From positions 54,897-118,896 of the forward strand of contig CAWKLQ010000002.1 in NCBI GenBank assembly GCA_963850525.1: 64,000 nt of DNA. Direction: 5' to 3'. A program made the translations under genes and the position numbers. Origin of the DNA: JAEMQF01 sp963850525 (GTDB lineage: Bacteria > Pseudomonadota > Gammaproteobacteria > Burkholderiales > Burkholderiaceae_C). Each line of letters opens with the position of its first letter. Position 1 is the first letter of the stretch. The notes under the pieces were generated by a model that was given only the letters and a program-made list of their open reading frames with translations, was not told where the DNA came from and did not search any database. This document shows positions 35,101 to 43,661 of the stretch, in pieces.

Positions 35101-36846
35101 ATGTGGATGCGACTCGCCCTGTGCGCTGGTGTCGTCGTGCTTGCCGCGGCGTGCGACCGTTCTGCCCAGCCCGCGGCGCCGGCGGCCGCTTCGGCCGTGG
35201 CGGCTGCGTCGCGCGCTGCGCAGGCGGCGCCTCTGTTCATCGAGGTCGCGAAGGCGAGTGGCGTCAATTTCCGGCATGTGAACGGCATGACGGGCCAGTT
35301 TCAGTACGCCGAGATCATCGGCTCGGGCGTTGCCCTGTTCGACTACGACAACGACGGGCGCCTGGACCTTCTGGTGCTGCAGGGTCGCTTGCTTGCCGAG
35401 GCGGGCAATCCCGGGCCGTGCATCGCGCGCCTCTTTCACAACGACGGCGGCAGCGGCGCTTCGCTGCGCTTTTCCGACGTGACCGACAAGTCAGGCCTGT
35501 GCAGCCGCGGCTACGGCATGGGCGTGGCCGTGGGCGATGTCGACAACGACGGTTGTGTCGACGTCTTCATCACCCACTTCGGTTCCGCGAACCAGTTGTT
35601 CCGCAATCGTTGCAACGGCAAGTTCGAAGACATCACGAAGCCGGCCGGGGTCGTCGGCGACGGCCGCTGGGGCGCGAGCGCGAGTTTTTTCGACTTCGAC
35701 CGCGACGGGCGCCTGGACCTGTTCGTCACGAACTATGTGCACTACACGCTCGCCGACAAGCGCAAGTGCTTTTCGAGTGCCGGCAACGCCGACTACTGCG
35801 CGCCCGCGGGCTACCGCAATGAGCCCGGCATGCTTTACCGCAACCTCGGCAATGCGCGCTTCGCCGACGTGTCGTTCAAATCAGGCATCACGCGCGCGTT
35901 CGGCGCAGGCCTGGGCGTGATGACGCTGGACTTGACGGGCGACGGCTGGCCCGACGTGTTTGTCGCGAACGACGGCAATCCGAACCAGCTCTGGATCAAC
36001 CAGAAAGACGGGACCTTCAAGGACGAAGCGCTGTTGCGCGGCAGCGCGGTGAACGCCGAAGGCGCGCCCGAGGCAGGAATGGGGCTGGACATAGGCGACT
36101 TCGACAACAACGGCACCGAAGACGTGTTCATGACGCACCTCGCACGCGAGAAGAGCACGATGTTCGTGAACCGTGGCGAAGGCCAGTTCGAAGACCGCAG
36201 CGTCGAAGTCGGCGTCGCCGTGCCGAGCCTGCCGTACACGGGCTTCGGCACGGCGTTCATCGACTACGACAACGACGGCTGGCTCGACGTCGTCGCGGCG
36301 AACGGCGAGGTGCGCCTCATCGAGGAGTTGCGCGCCAAGGGCGATCCGTATCCGCTGCACCAGAAGAAGCAGCTCTTTCACAATCTGCAGAGCGGGCGCT
36401 TCGCCGAAAGCACGGCAGCGGGCGGGCCGGCGTTCGAATTGTCCGAAGTCGGGCGCGGCCTGGCGGCGGGCGACCTGGACAACGACGGCGCGATCGACTT
36501 CGTCGTCAGCAACAACAACGGGGCGCTGCGTATCTTCATGAACAGCGCCGGTGCCGCGTCGAACGCCTGGCTCGGCTTGCGCTTGCTCGCGGGCAAGCGC
36601 GACGCCTATGGCGCACGGATTGAGGTCAGGCGCAAGGGTGGCGTGACGTTGTGGCGGCGGGTTCGCGCCGACGGGAGTTATTTGTCTGCGAACGACCCGC
36701 GCATTCTTCTCGGCCTGGGTGCGCAGAGCGAGATCGAAGCGCTCATCGTGCACTGGCCCGACGGGCGGAGCGAAACGTTTGCTGCGCCGCCGCTACGCCA
36801 GTACAGCGTGCTCAGGCAGGGCGCGGGATCGGCGCGCAAGCCATGA
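35101..36846 (+). CDS. VCBS/ASPIC-UnbV (CRTAC1-type) lipoprotein
   Basis: A 581-residue lipoprotein (lipobox LAAAC followed by DRS). Seven calcium-loop repeats lie near residues 81, 146, 198, 277, 333, 387 and 458 (DYDNDGRLDLLV, DVDNDGCVDVFI, DFDRDGRLDLFV, DYDNDGWLDVVA). A C-terminal ASPIC/UnbV domain covers about 485-570 (DAYGARIEVRRKGG, ALIVHWPDGRSE). Starts at GTG 35083, ATG 35101 and ATG 35107 are all possible; 35101 leaves a normal lipoprotein signal. It overlaps the TPR lipoprotein gene downstream by 4 bp. Confidence 0.88.
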   Translation: MWMRLALCAGVVVLAAACDRSAQPAAPAAASAVAAASRAAQAAPLFIEVAKASGVNFRHVNGMTGQFQYAEIIGSGVALFDYDNDGRLDLLVLQGRLLAEAGNPGPCIARLFHNDGGSGASLRFSDVTDKSGLCSRGYGMGVAVGDVDNDGCVDVFITHFGSANQLFRNRCNGKFEDITKPAGVVGDGRWGASASFFDFDRDGRLDLFVTNYVHYTLADKRKCFSSAGNADYCAPAGYRNEPGMLYRNLGNARFADVSFKSGITRAFGAGLGVMTLDLTGDGWPDVFVANDGNPNQLWINQKDGTFKDEALLRGSAVNAEGAPEAGMGLDIGDFDNNGTEDVFMTHLAREKSTMFVNRGEGQFEDRSVEVGVAVPSLPYTGFGTAFIDYDNDGWLDVVAANGEVRLIEELRAKGDPYPLHQKKQLFHNLQSGRFAESTAAGGPAFELSEVGRGLAAGDLDNDGAIDFVVSNNNGALRIFMNSAGAASNAWLGLRLLAGKRDAYGARIEVRRKGGVTLWRRVRADGSYLSANDPRILLGLGAQSEIEALIVHWPDGRSETFAAPPLRQYSVLRQGAGSARKP

Positions 36847-38495
36847 TGTTCACCTTGCGTGCACCCTTGTGGGCGGCGGGGCTGCTCCTTGTGGCGCTGC
36901 TCGCAGCGTGCGAGCGCCGGCCGGACCTGATGCCCGTTCCTGCGCCGAACGTCGCCGGATTCGAGAAGTCGGTGCAAGCGGCGTTAACCCAGGCGCAGCA
37001 GCAACTGGCCAAGGCGCAAAGCGGCCGCGCGAGCAACGCCGAGCTGGCGCAGGCCTTTGGCGACTTGGCGATGACCTACCACGCGCATCAACTCGCGCCC
37101 GCTTCGCAGGCCGCGTACCGCAACGCGCAGTTGCTCGCGCCGAAAGATCCGCGCTGGCCTTACTTGCTGGGGCACGCGCATCAGGACGCAGCGCAACCCG
37201 AACAGGCGATTCCCGCGTTCGAAGCCGCGCTGGCACTGAACCCGACGGACCGCGCGATGTTGCATTCTTTAGGCAAAGCGGCGCTGCAACGCGGCGAGCT
37301 CGACAAGGCGCAAGCGGCGTTCGAGAAATTGCTCGACGCGCGCGACAGCCGCGCCGCAGCGCTCGCCGGGCTGGGCATGATTGCACTGGCGCGCAACGAC
37401 GCACGTGCCGCCGCAGGCCATCTCGAAGAAGCGTTGCAGCTTGCGCCGGGTGCCGCACGGCTGCGCCAGCCGCTCGCGAGCGCGTGGCGCGCCGCGGGCG
37501 AGCGCGACAAGGCCGAGGCGGCGCTGCGCGGTTTCTCGCCCGATGCACCCGACCCCGGCGTGCCTGACCCGCTGGCGCGCGCCCTTGCGGACAAGGCGGC
37601 GACGTCGCGCGCGCTCGTGCAGCGCGGCCAGCGCTACGGCAGCCAGGGCAAGTACGAACTCGCCGCGCAGGCCTTCGAAGCTGCGGCGCAGTCGCAACCG
37701 AATGACGCCGCGACGCTCGCGAACTGGGGAATCTCGCTGGCGAATCTGGCACGGCTCGAGCCTGCCGAACAGGCGCTGCGGCGCTCGCTCGCCATCGACG
37801 CGATCAATCCGGTCGCGCAATTCAGCCTCGCCGTCGTGATCGACCGCCAGGGGCGCGACGCCGACGCGCGCGCGCTGTACACGGCGATTCTCGAGCGCGA
37901 CCCGCGGCATCAGCAGGCGCGGCTGTACCTTGCCGACGCAAGCTTGCGCAGCGGCGACGCCGAAACCGCGATCCGCGTCTACTCCGAAGCGCTGGCGCAG
38001 CAGGCTTCACCGCGTACGCGCCTGTCGCTCGCATTTGCGCAAATCAAGGTGGCGCGTTACGGCCAGGCCAAGGCGTTGCTCGAACAAGGCCTGGCCGTCG
38101 ACCCGCGCGACATCGGCATGACCAACGCCCTCGTGCGCCTGCTCGCCGCTGCGCCCGATCCGACGGTTCGCGACGGTTCGCGCGCCCGCCAGCTCGGGCG
38201 CGAACTCTTCGCCGCGACGCAGAGCGCGGAGGTCGGCGAAAGTTATGCGATGGCGCTGGCGGAGACCGGCGAGTTCGAACTTGCGTTGACGCTGCAGCGC
38301 CAGGCGCTCGACGCATGGGAGAAGGCGCAACAACGCCCTCACGCGAAAGACCTGGCGCAGCGCAACCTGGCGCTTTACCGCGAGCACAAACCGGCGCGCG
38401 AGCCCTGGGCGCCACAAGACGTCGTGTTTCTGCCGCGCAGTCCGGCGGTGAACCGGGTGCCTCGCAAGGGCGGCGCGGCGCGTCGCGCTGGTTGA
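36843..38495 (+). CDS. TPR lipoprotein, paralogue B
   Basis: A 550-residue protein with lipobox LLAAC followed by ERR and about ten TPR-like helix pairs (AFGDLAMTYHAHQLAPASQA, ALAGLGMIALARNDARAAAG, LANWGISLANLARLEPAEQA). It is a paralogue of 22628-24250 along its whole length, including the terminal VVFLPRSPA. The ATG overlaps the previous stop (ATGA). It is the last member of the operon-like run. A role as an outer-membrane scaffold for the CRTAC1-type proteins is inference. Confidence 0.82.
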   Translation: MMFTLRAPLWAAGLLLVALLAACERRPDLMPVPAPNVAGFEKSVQAALTQAQQQLAKAQSGRASNAELAQAFGDLAMTYHAHQLAPASQAAYRNAQLLAPKDPRWPYLLGHAHQDAAQPEQAIPAFEAALALNPTDRAMLHSLGKAALQRGELDKAQAAFEKLLDARDSRAAALAGLGMIALARNDARAAAGHLEEALQLAPGAARLRQPLASAWRAAGERDKAEAALRGFSPDAPDPGVPDPLARALADKAATSRALVQRGQRYGSQGKYELAAQAFEAAAQSQPNDAATLANWGISLANLARLEPAEQALRRSLAIDAINPVAQFSLAVVIDRQGRDADARALYTAILERDPRHQQARLYLADASLRSGDAETAIRVYSEALAQQASPRTRLSLAFAQIKVARYGQAKALLEQGLAVDPRDIGMTNALVRLLAAAPDPTVRDGSRARQLGRELFAATQSAEVGESYAMALAETGEFELALTLQRQALDAWEKAQQRPHAKDLAQRNLALYREHKPAREPWAPQDVVFLPRSPAVNRVPRKGGAARRAG

Positions 38496-38570
38496 GTTCG
38501 GCGAGGGGGAATCGCACGCTGCCAGTTGCGCTTGTCCTAACATCCGACCCTCGGGACTCTGGAGCGAACC

Positions 38571-39206
38571 ATGGCTGACTTGCCGCGAATCGAGTGCATC
38601 GCCAACGGGCCGCTGCGCGTGCACGGCCTGACCCGGTTGCGCAGTTCCAAGGGCGCAGAGCTGCCGACGCAACCCGTGACGGCGCTGTGCCGTTGCGGTG
38701 GCTCGTCGAACAAGCCGTTCTGCGACGGCACGCATCGCTCGAACGGATTCACGAGTGCCAAGGTCGAAGGGCGCGCGCCGGATCGCGTCGATACCTACGC
38801 CGGCAAACACATCACGCTTCACGACAACCGAAGCATCTGCGCGCACGCCGGGCGCTGCACCGACGGTCTGCCCAAGGCGTTTCGCCAGCACGAGGAGCCG
38901 TTTGTCGACCCGGACGGCGACGACGCCGCGAAAATCATCGCCATCGTCAACCAGTGCCCGTCCGGTGCGCTCAGCTACACGCTGCACGATGGGCCTGCTG
39001 CTGCTGCTGCCGCTCCGCAGCGGGCGCCGCTGATGGTGGTCACGCCGGGCCCGTACGCCGTGATGGGCCAGATCCAGATCGACCAGGCGCAAAACGCTGG
39101 CGCGTCGAGCGAGCGCTTCACGCTGTGTCGTTGCGGCGGCTCGAAGAACAAGCCGTTTTGCGACGGCACGCATTGGAGCATCGGCTTCAAGGACGAAAAG
39201 AATTAA
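38571..39206 (+). CDS. Double-CDGSH iron-sulfur protein with ferredoxin-like middle domain
   Basis: A 211-residue protein. Two CDGSH motifs, LCRCGGSSNKPFCDGTH near residue 40 and LCRCGGSKNKPFCDGTH near 184, each supply three Cys and one His for a 2Fe-2S cluster. Between them lies a divergent ferredoxin-like segment (ICAHAGRCTDGLPKAF and QCPSGALSY). Tandem CDGSH proteins are cytoplasmic redox proteins. GGAG precedes the ATG. It is coupled by TAATG to the YHS-like gene downstream. Confidence 0.92.
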   Translation: MADLPRIECIANGPLRVHGLTRLRSSKGAELPTQPVTALCRCGGSSNKPFCDGTHRSNGFTSAKVEGRAPDRVDTYAGKHITLHDNRSICAHAGRCTDGLPKAFRQHEEPFVDPDGDDAAKIIAIVNQCPSGALSYTLHDGPAAAAAAPQRAPLMVVTPGPYAVMGQIQIDQAQNAGASSERFTLCRCGGSKNKPFCDGTHWSIGFKDEKN

Positions 39207-39952
39207 TGATGACGATGAATCTGAACCTGCCGCGCACCGGGTGCACAGTCGGGTTGGCGGCAACGCTCATGTTGGCCGGCTGCGGAGGCACGCTTTACGC
39301 GACGGTCGCATCGACCGACGGTGAGCCCGTCATGCTGCTCGGCCACGACCCGGTCGCCTACTTCACGCTGGGCAAGCCGCTGCGTGGCGACCCGAAGATC
39401 AAGGTCGTGCTGCCGCACCGCACCTACTTCTTCGCCAATGAAGAGCATCGCAAGTTGTTCAACGCCGACCCGGCGAAGTACGAGCCGCAGTACGGTGGCT
39501 TCTGTTCGAACGGCACGCCGTTCAAGATCAAACTTGGCAGCGACCCCACCGAATGGGAAATCCGCGACGGCCGCCTGTTCATCTTCGGCGACATCGTCGG
39601 CCACTCGTTCTGGAGCCTGGACCCGGCGTTCAACGTGACGCACGCGGACCAGGTGTGGGGCGAAATCAAGGACGTGCCCTGGCGCACCGCGACGCTCAAG
39701 GCGTGGCTCGGCAAAGTGCCCTGGTACCGCACGCACAAGAGCCTGGACGACGAGTGGAATGCGAAGCACCCGGGGAAGACCATCACTTACGACCCCGGCG
39801 GGCTGATTCCCAACCTGCTCACCAAATACCCGGGGTGGCGTGCGCGTGAAGGCTTCGGCCAACCCGCGCTGGGCCTGGTCGGCACCGACGCGTGCCCCCC
39901 TGCGTGCCCGGGAACCGTGCTGCTGGCCTATACGCCACCCTGGCCGCGCTGA
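39206..39952 (+). CDS. YHS-domain-like lipoprotein 1
   Basis: A 248-residue protein with lipobox LAGC. A YHS-like domain follows: MLLGHDPVAYFTLGKPLRGD, then TYFFANEEHRKLFNADPAKY and PQYGGFCSNGTP. YHS domains bind copper or other metals. The C-terminal 100 residues are Trp-rich (AFNVTHADQVWGEIKDVPW) with a terminal CPPACPG. The start overlaps the preceding stop (TAATG). The next gene is a shorter paralogue. Confidence 0.78.
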   Translation: MMTMNLNLPRTGCTVGLAATLMLAGCGGTLYATVASTDGEPVMLLGHDPVAYFTLGKPLRGDPKIKVVLPHRTYFFANEEHRKLFNADPAKYEPQYGGFCSNGTPFKIKLGSDPTEWEIRDGRLFIFGDIVGHSFWSLDPAFNVTHADQVWGEIKDVPWRTATLKAWLGKVPWYRTHKSLDDEWNAKHPGKTITYDPGGLIPNLLTKYPGWRAREGFGQPALGLVGTDACPPACPGTVLLAYTPPWPR

Positions 39953-39956
39953 AACC

Positions 39957-40529
39957 ATGTTCAAGGTCGTGATGCGACGCGCCGGGCTGCTCTTCACGCT
40001 GGCTTTGCTGCAAAGCTGCGCGGTGTACAACACGACGTCGGACGGCGCCGACAGCGACTTGATGCTGCTCGGCCACGACCCGGTGTCCTACTTCTCCGAG
40101 GCCGCGCCGCGCATCGGCAAGCCCGAGTGGACGGCGCGCCACGGCCACGGCACGTACCGTTTTGTCTCGGCGCAAAGCCGCGAATCCTTTCTCGCTGCGC
40201 CGCAGCGCTTTGTTCCGCAGTACGGCGGGTTTTGTGCGAAGGGCGTGTCGTACGCGATCCGCGCCGGAGGCGACCCACGCGTTCATGAAATCCGGGACGG
40301 CCGGCTGTTCATCTTCGTCAATGGCTACGCTCGCGACTATTGGCGCACCGACCCCGCCGATTTCATCGCCAAGGCCGACGGCTACTGGACGACCGAGCTG
40401 CAAGACGCTCCAGTGAAGTGGACCAACCTGAAGCGCTTCGTCTTTCGTGCGCCGCACTACAAGAGCTACGCCGAAGAATTTGCCGATTACGAAAGACGCA
40501 CCGGCAAACCCGCACCGGTGCGCCGGTGA
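39957..40529 (+). CDS. YHS-domain-like lipoprotein 2
   Basis: A 190-residue paralogue of the preceding gene, with lipobox LQSC and the same core: LMLLGHDPVSYFSEAAPRIG, TYRFVSAQSRESFLAAPQRF, QYGGFCAKGVSYAIRAGGDP and HEIRDGRLFIFVNG. It starts 4 bp after the previous stop. The shared GHDPV and YGGFC positions suggest a metal site. The pair likely functions in envelope metal or redox handling; this is inference. Confidence 0.78.
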   Translation: MFKVVMRRAGLLFTLALLQSCAVYNTTSDGADSDLMLLGHDPVSYFSEAAPRIGKPEWTARHGHGTYRFVSAQSRESFLAAPQRFVPQYGGFCAKGVSYAIRAGGDPRVHEIRDGRLFIFVNGYARDYWRTDPADFIAKADGYWTTELQDAPVKWTNLKRFVFRAPHYKSYAEEFADYERRTGKPAPVRR

Positions 40530-40633
40530 AGTGCGGGCGCGGCGCGCCAGGCAAGGGCTTTCTTGTATGCTCCGGCGCGGGCCCCGCGCGAGGCGGCGGT
40601 CCGCGGAATTCACACCTCAAAAGGAGTTAGACA

Positions 40634-41341
40634 ATGGGCAGTTCGAAACAGCGGCATGCAGTTGGGCCGGTACGCACCTTGGTGCTGGGCGTCGCCGTCG
40701 TCGTCGCCGGGTGCGCTGCGGCGCCCGGCGGTGGCGGTGCAGGCGCGACGGGACCCCTGAGCTTTTTTGTGACGAGTGCAGGACCTGGCAAGGGCGCTGA
40801 CCTCGGCGGTCTGGCCGGTGCCGACCAGCACTGCCAGGCGCTTGCGGCCACCGCGGGTGCAGGCACCAAGACCTGGCGCGCTTACCTCAGCACGCAGGGC
40901 AAGGACGGCGCGGCAAGCGTCAACGCGCGCGACCGCATCGGCAAGGGGCCGTGGTTCAGCGCCAAAGGCGAACTCGTCGCGCGCGACGTCGATCAGCTCC
41001 ACAGCGCCGCCGGCAACGTGACGAAGCAGACCGCGCTGAGCGAGAAGGGGCAGCCGATTTCGGGCCGCGGCGACACGCCGAACCGGCACGACATCCTCAC
41101 CGGTTCGCGCGCCGACGGCACCGCGTTTGCGCCAGGCGATCCGGACATGACGTGCGGCAATTGGACGCGCAGCGGCGCTGAAGGCGTGGCCGTCGTCGGC
41201 CACCACGACCGCGCGGGCCCCACCGCGGATGCCTGGTCGACGTCCTGGAACTCGTCGCACCAGTCGCGCGGCGGCTGCAGCCAGACGGCGCTGAAGGGAA
41301 CCGGCGGCGACGGGCTGCTCTATTGCTTCGCGGCGAACTGA
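40634..41341 (+). CDS. Lectin/endostatin-fold-like lipoprotein
   Basis: A 235-residue lipoprotein (lipobox VAGC). Its domain, FFVTSAGPGKGADLGGLAGA with DQHCQALA, then TWRAYLST and a C-terminal GDGLLYCFAAN, resembles the C-type-lectin/endostatin-like fold found in many betaproteobacterial exported proteins. Four conserved cysteines could form two disulfides. A strong AAGGAG lies about 10 bp upstream of the ATG. It is convergent with the YVTN-propeller gene. Ligand is unknown. Confidence 0.65.
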   Translation: MGSSKQRHAVGPVRTLVLGVAVVVAGCAAAPGGGGAGATGPLSFFVTSAGPGKGADLGGLAGADQHCQALAATAGAGTKTWRAYLSTQGKDGAASVNARDRIGKGPWFSAKGELVARDVDQLHSAAGNVTKQTALSEKGQPISGRGDTPNRHDILTGSRADGTAFAPGDPDMTCGNWTRSGAEGVAVVGHHDRAGPTADAWSTSWNSSHQSRGGCSQTALKGTGGDGLLYCFAAN

Positions 41342-41349
41342 AGCGGAGC

Positions 41350-41391
41350 GTCCACAGCAAGGCGGGCCGTGGGGCTCGCCTTGCGCTGGAC
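41350..41391. terminator. Hairpin between convergent genes
   Basis: GTCCACAGCAAGGCG (41350-41364) pairs with CGCCTTGCGCTGGAC (41377-41391) with two mismatches and a 12-nt loop. It lies between the convergent lectin-like and YVTN-propeller stops, so it probably terminates transcription from both sides. Confidence 0.65.
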
Positions 41392-41399
41392 CTTTCAAC

Positions 41400-42689
41400 C
41401 TAGCGCAGGTTGCCGGTATGCCCCAGCGAATAACGCCCCGGCTGCGGCCACACCGTCAAGCCATGCGGCTCGCGGCCGGCCTTGATCTTGTCGACCGCGC
41501 CGCTCGTCGTGTCGATGCGGTACACGACGTCGTCGTAGCGGCCTGACAGCCACAGGTACTTGCCGTCGGCGCTGATGTTGCCCATGTCCGGGCTGCCGCC
41601 ACCGGGAATCGGCCAGGTCTTCGTGACTTTGCCGGCGGCGAAGTCGATGATCGAGACGCTGCCCGGACCTGCCGGCTTGCCGCGGATCACATTGCTGCCG
41701 CGGTTCGCGACGTACAGCAGCTTGCCGTCGCGGCTCGGGTACAGGCCGTGCGCGCCCACGCCGGTGGCGATGAAGCCGATTTGCTGGAACGACTCGCCGT
41801 CGACGACGTGCACGCCGTCGGCCATCATGTCGGCGACATAGAAGAGCTTGCCGTCGGGCGACGCGCGCACGTCTTGCGGCATTCCGGGCGTCGTGCAGAT
41901 CTCGGCGCCGAGCTGCGCCGGGTCGGGAACGAACTTGGGCTTTTTCCCCGGCTTGTCGATGATCGCCAGCGCGTCGGGTCGATTGAAGTATTGCGTGAGG
42001 CGAATCGTCGCGAGCACTTTGCGCTGCACCAGGTCGATTTTGGTGAGTGCGCCGCCGAACTCGCAAGTGAACAGGGCGTAGCGGCCGTCGATCGAAAAAT
42101 CGGCGTGGTTGATGCCAGCGCACTTGGGTGTGGCGATGCTGTAGACAAGTTTCAGCGTGCGCGCGTCGCGAAAGTCCAGGCGCTTGTAGGCCTCGGCGAC
42201 GACGATCGCGTATTTGCCGTCGGGCGACCAGTACATGTTGTACGGGTCGTCGACGGGGATGGACGCGCCCGGCTTGCCGGTCAGCGGGTCGATCGGCGTG
42301 AGGCTGCCGTCGGTGCGGCCTTCGGCGTTGTTCGCGACCCAAAGCGTCTTCAAGTCCCACGACGGCACCACGTGTTGCGGGTTGATTCCGACCTTGAAGG
42401 TGTCGATGATCTTGAGCGTCGCCGGGTCGATCACCGACACGGTGTTTGCCGTGTGGTTGGGCACGTAGATCCGTTCGAGCGCGCCTTGCACTGCCGGGCT
42501 CATGCGGTCGGCGGCGGTTTCGCTGTACAGGTTGGCGGGGTCGGGTACGCCAGGCATGCCGGGGACGGTGGCCACAGCCCCCGCGGGGCCCGCAGGTGCG
42601 GCGGCGGTCTGGGCGGCGACCCACCAGGCGGTGGCACCGAGGCCGGCAAACAGGCCGAGCCAGGCGGCGACTTGAATCTTCTTGCGCAT
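41400..42689 (-). CDS. YVTN-type beta-propeller protein
   Basis: A 429-residue protein with an N-terminal membrane/signal segment (IQVAAWLGLFAGLGATAWWV). Repeated propeller blades include IYVPNHTANTVSVIDPATL, LFYVADMMADGVHVVDGES, LLYVANRGSNVIRG and LWLSGRYDDVVYRIDTTSG, as in YncE/YVTN-repeat proteins of the periplasm. Cysteines in IATPKCAGINH and EICTTPGM could bind metal or form a disulfide. The ATG at 42689 places the membrane segment at the N-terminus. Confidence 0.85.
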   Translation of the reverse strand: MRKKIQVAAWLGLFAGLGATAWWVAAQTAAAPAGPAGAVATVPGMPGVPDPANLYSETAADRMSPAVQGALERIYVPNHTANTVSVIDPATLKIIDTFKVGINPQHVVPSWDLKTLWVANNAEGRTDGSLTPIDPLTGKPGASIPVDDPYNMYWSPDGKYAIVVAEAYKRLDFRDARTLKLVYSIATPKCAGINHADFSIDGRYALFTCEFGGALTKIDLVQRKVLATIRLTQYFNRPDALAIIDKPGKKPKFVPDPAQLGAEICTTPGMPQDVRASPDGKLFYVADMMADGVHVVDGESFQQIGFIATGVGAHGLYPSRDGKLLYVANRGSNVIRGKPAGPGSVSIIDFAAGKVTKTWPIPGGGSPDMGNISADGKYLWLSGRYDDVVYRIDTTSGAVDKIKAGREPHGLTVWPQPGRYSLGHTGNLR

Positions 42690-42793
42690 GAGAGGCGAGG
42701 GGGGTGAAACAAGGCGCCAATTATCGACGCGCGGCAAAGGCGCGCGCCTGCCGAACTTGCGCAGTTGTTGCGGCATTGTTGAGGCGATGCAAT

Positions 42794-43591
42794 TCAACGC
42801 CGCGCCAGCGCCTCGCGGATTGCCGCGACGCTGCGCGCAACAATGAGTTCGACGCCGAGCTTTCCGAGTGCGCTGCTCGCCGCGCGCGGGTCACCCGCGA
42901 CGCCGCTGCTCGGCTCGTCGGCCAGCGCGAGCTGCGCGCTGCGCACGCCGGTGGCGTCGAGCGCGAGCAGCAACGAGGTGTCGGCGCCCGCCGCGTGCGT
43001 GCCGATCTGTGCGGGCGTCAGGCCGTGCTCACGCAGTGCCTGAAGGTAAGGGCCTTGTGTGGCGCGGTAATACTCGGCGATGAAATGCACGCGCACGCTC
43101 GCCGCCGCCCACTCGCGGTTCAGCTTGGTGGCCACGCCCTGGAGTTGCGTTTGGTAGTTGCCCGAATCGCCGAGCAGCACGATGTCCCGAAACCCGGCCT
43201 GGCGAAAACTTCGCGCTGCGCCTTCGAGAACGCCGCGAAACGCGTCGTCGGGGATGGAGATCGTCCCGGGGAAGCGCATGTGCCCGGTCGGCGGTTGAAT
43301 TTGTCCCTCGGGAACGTAGGCGAGCACCGGCGCGACGAGCGTGTGGCCGAGTTCGCCGGCGATGCGTTCGCTGAGCAACTTGGCGCGCCGATTGTGTTTG
43401 CCCAGCACCATGTGCGGGCCGTTCTGCTCGGTGCCGCCCACCGGGACGATGATCGTCGTCGTGCCGCTGCGCAGCGCGTCGCGCAGCTCGGTCCAGGTGA
43501 AGTCTTCGAGGGAGACGCTCGTGGGCGCGGCGTGGGCGGCGCCGGGCAGCGAGGCGGCCACGATCAGCAGACAGGTCAGGAAGCGGTGCAT
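42794..43591 (-). CDS. Exported creatininase-family protein
   Basis: A 265-residue protein with a signal peptide (FLTCLLIVAASLPGAAHA) and a creatininase-fold domain: VPVGGTEQNGPHMVLGKHN, where the usual metal-binding Asp of this family is replaced by His-Asn, then YVPEGQIQPPTGHMRFPGT, DIVLLGDSGNYQTQLQGV and GTHAAGADTSLLL. Classical members hydrolyse cyclic amides such as creatinine. Export and the altered metal motif mark this as a separate subfamily. It lies 104 bp beyond the propeller gene on the same strand. Confidence 0.82.
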   Translation of the reverse strand: MHRFLTCLLIVAASLPGAAHAAPTSVSLEDFTWTELRDALRSGTTTIIVPVGGTEQNGPHMVLGKHNRRAKLLSERIAGELGHTLVAPVLAYVPEGQIQPPTGHMRFPGTISIPDDAFRGVLEGAARSFRQAGFRDIVLLGDSGNYQTQLQGVATKLNREWAAASVRVHFIAEYYRATQGPYLQALREHGLTPAQIGTHAAGADTSLLLALDATGVRSAQLALADEPSSGVAGDPRAASSALGKLGVELIVARSVAAIREALARR

Positions 43592-43661
43592 CGCGTCAGG
43601 CTCGGAAACGCCGGCAGCGGCGATTCGCAAATGTAAGATGAACCCCCAGGAAGCACATGCG

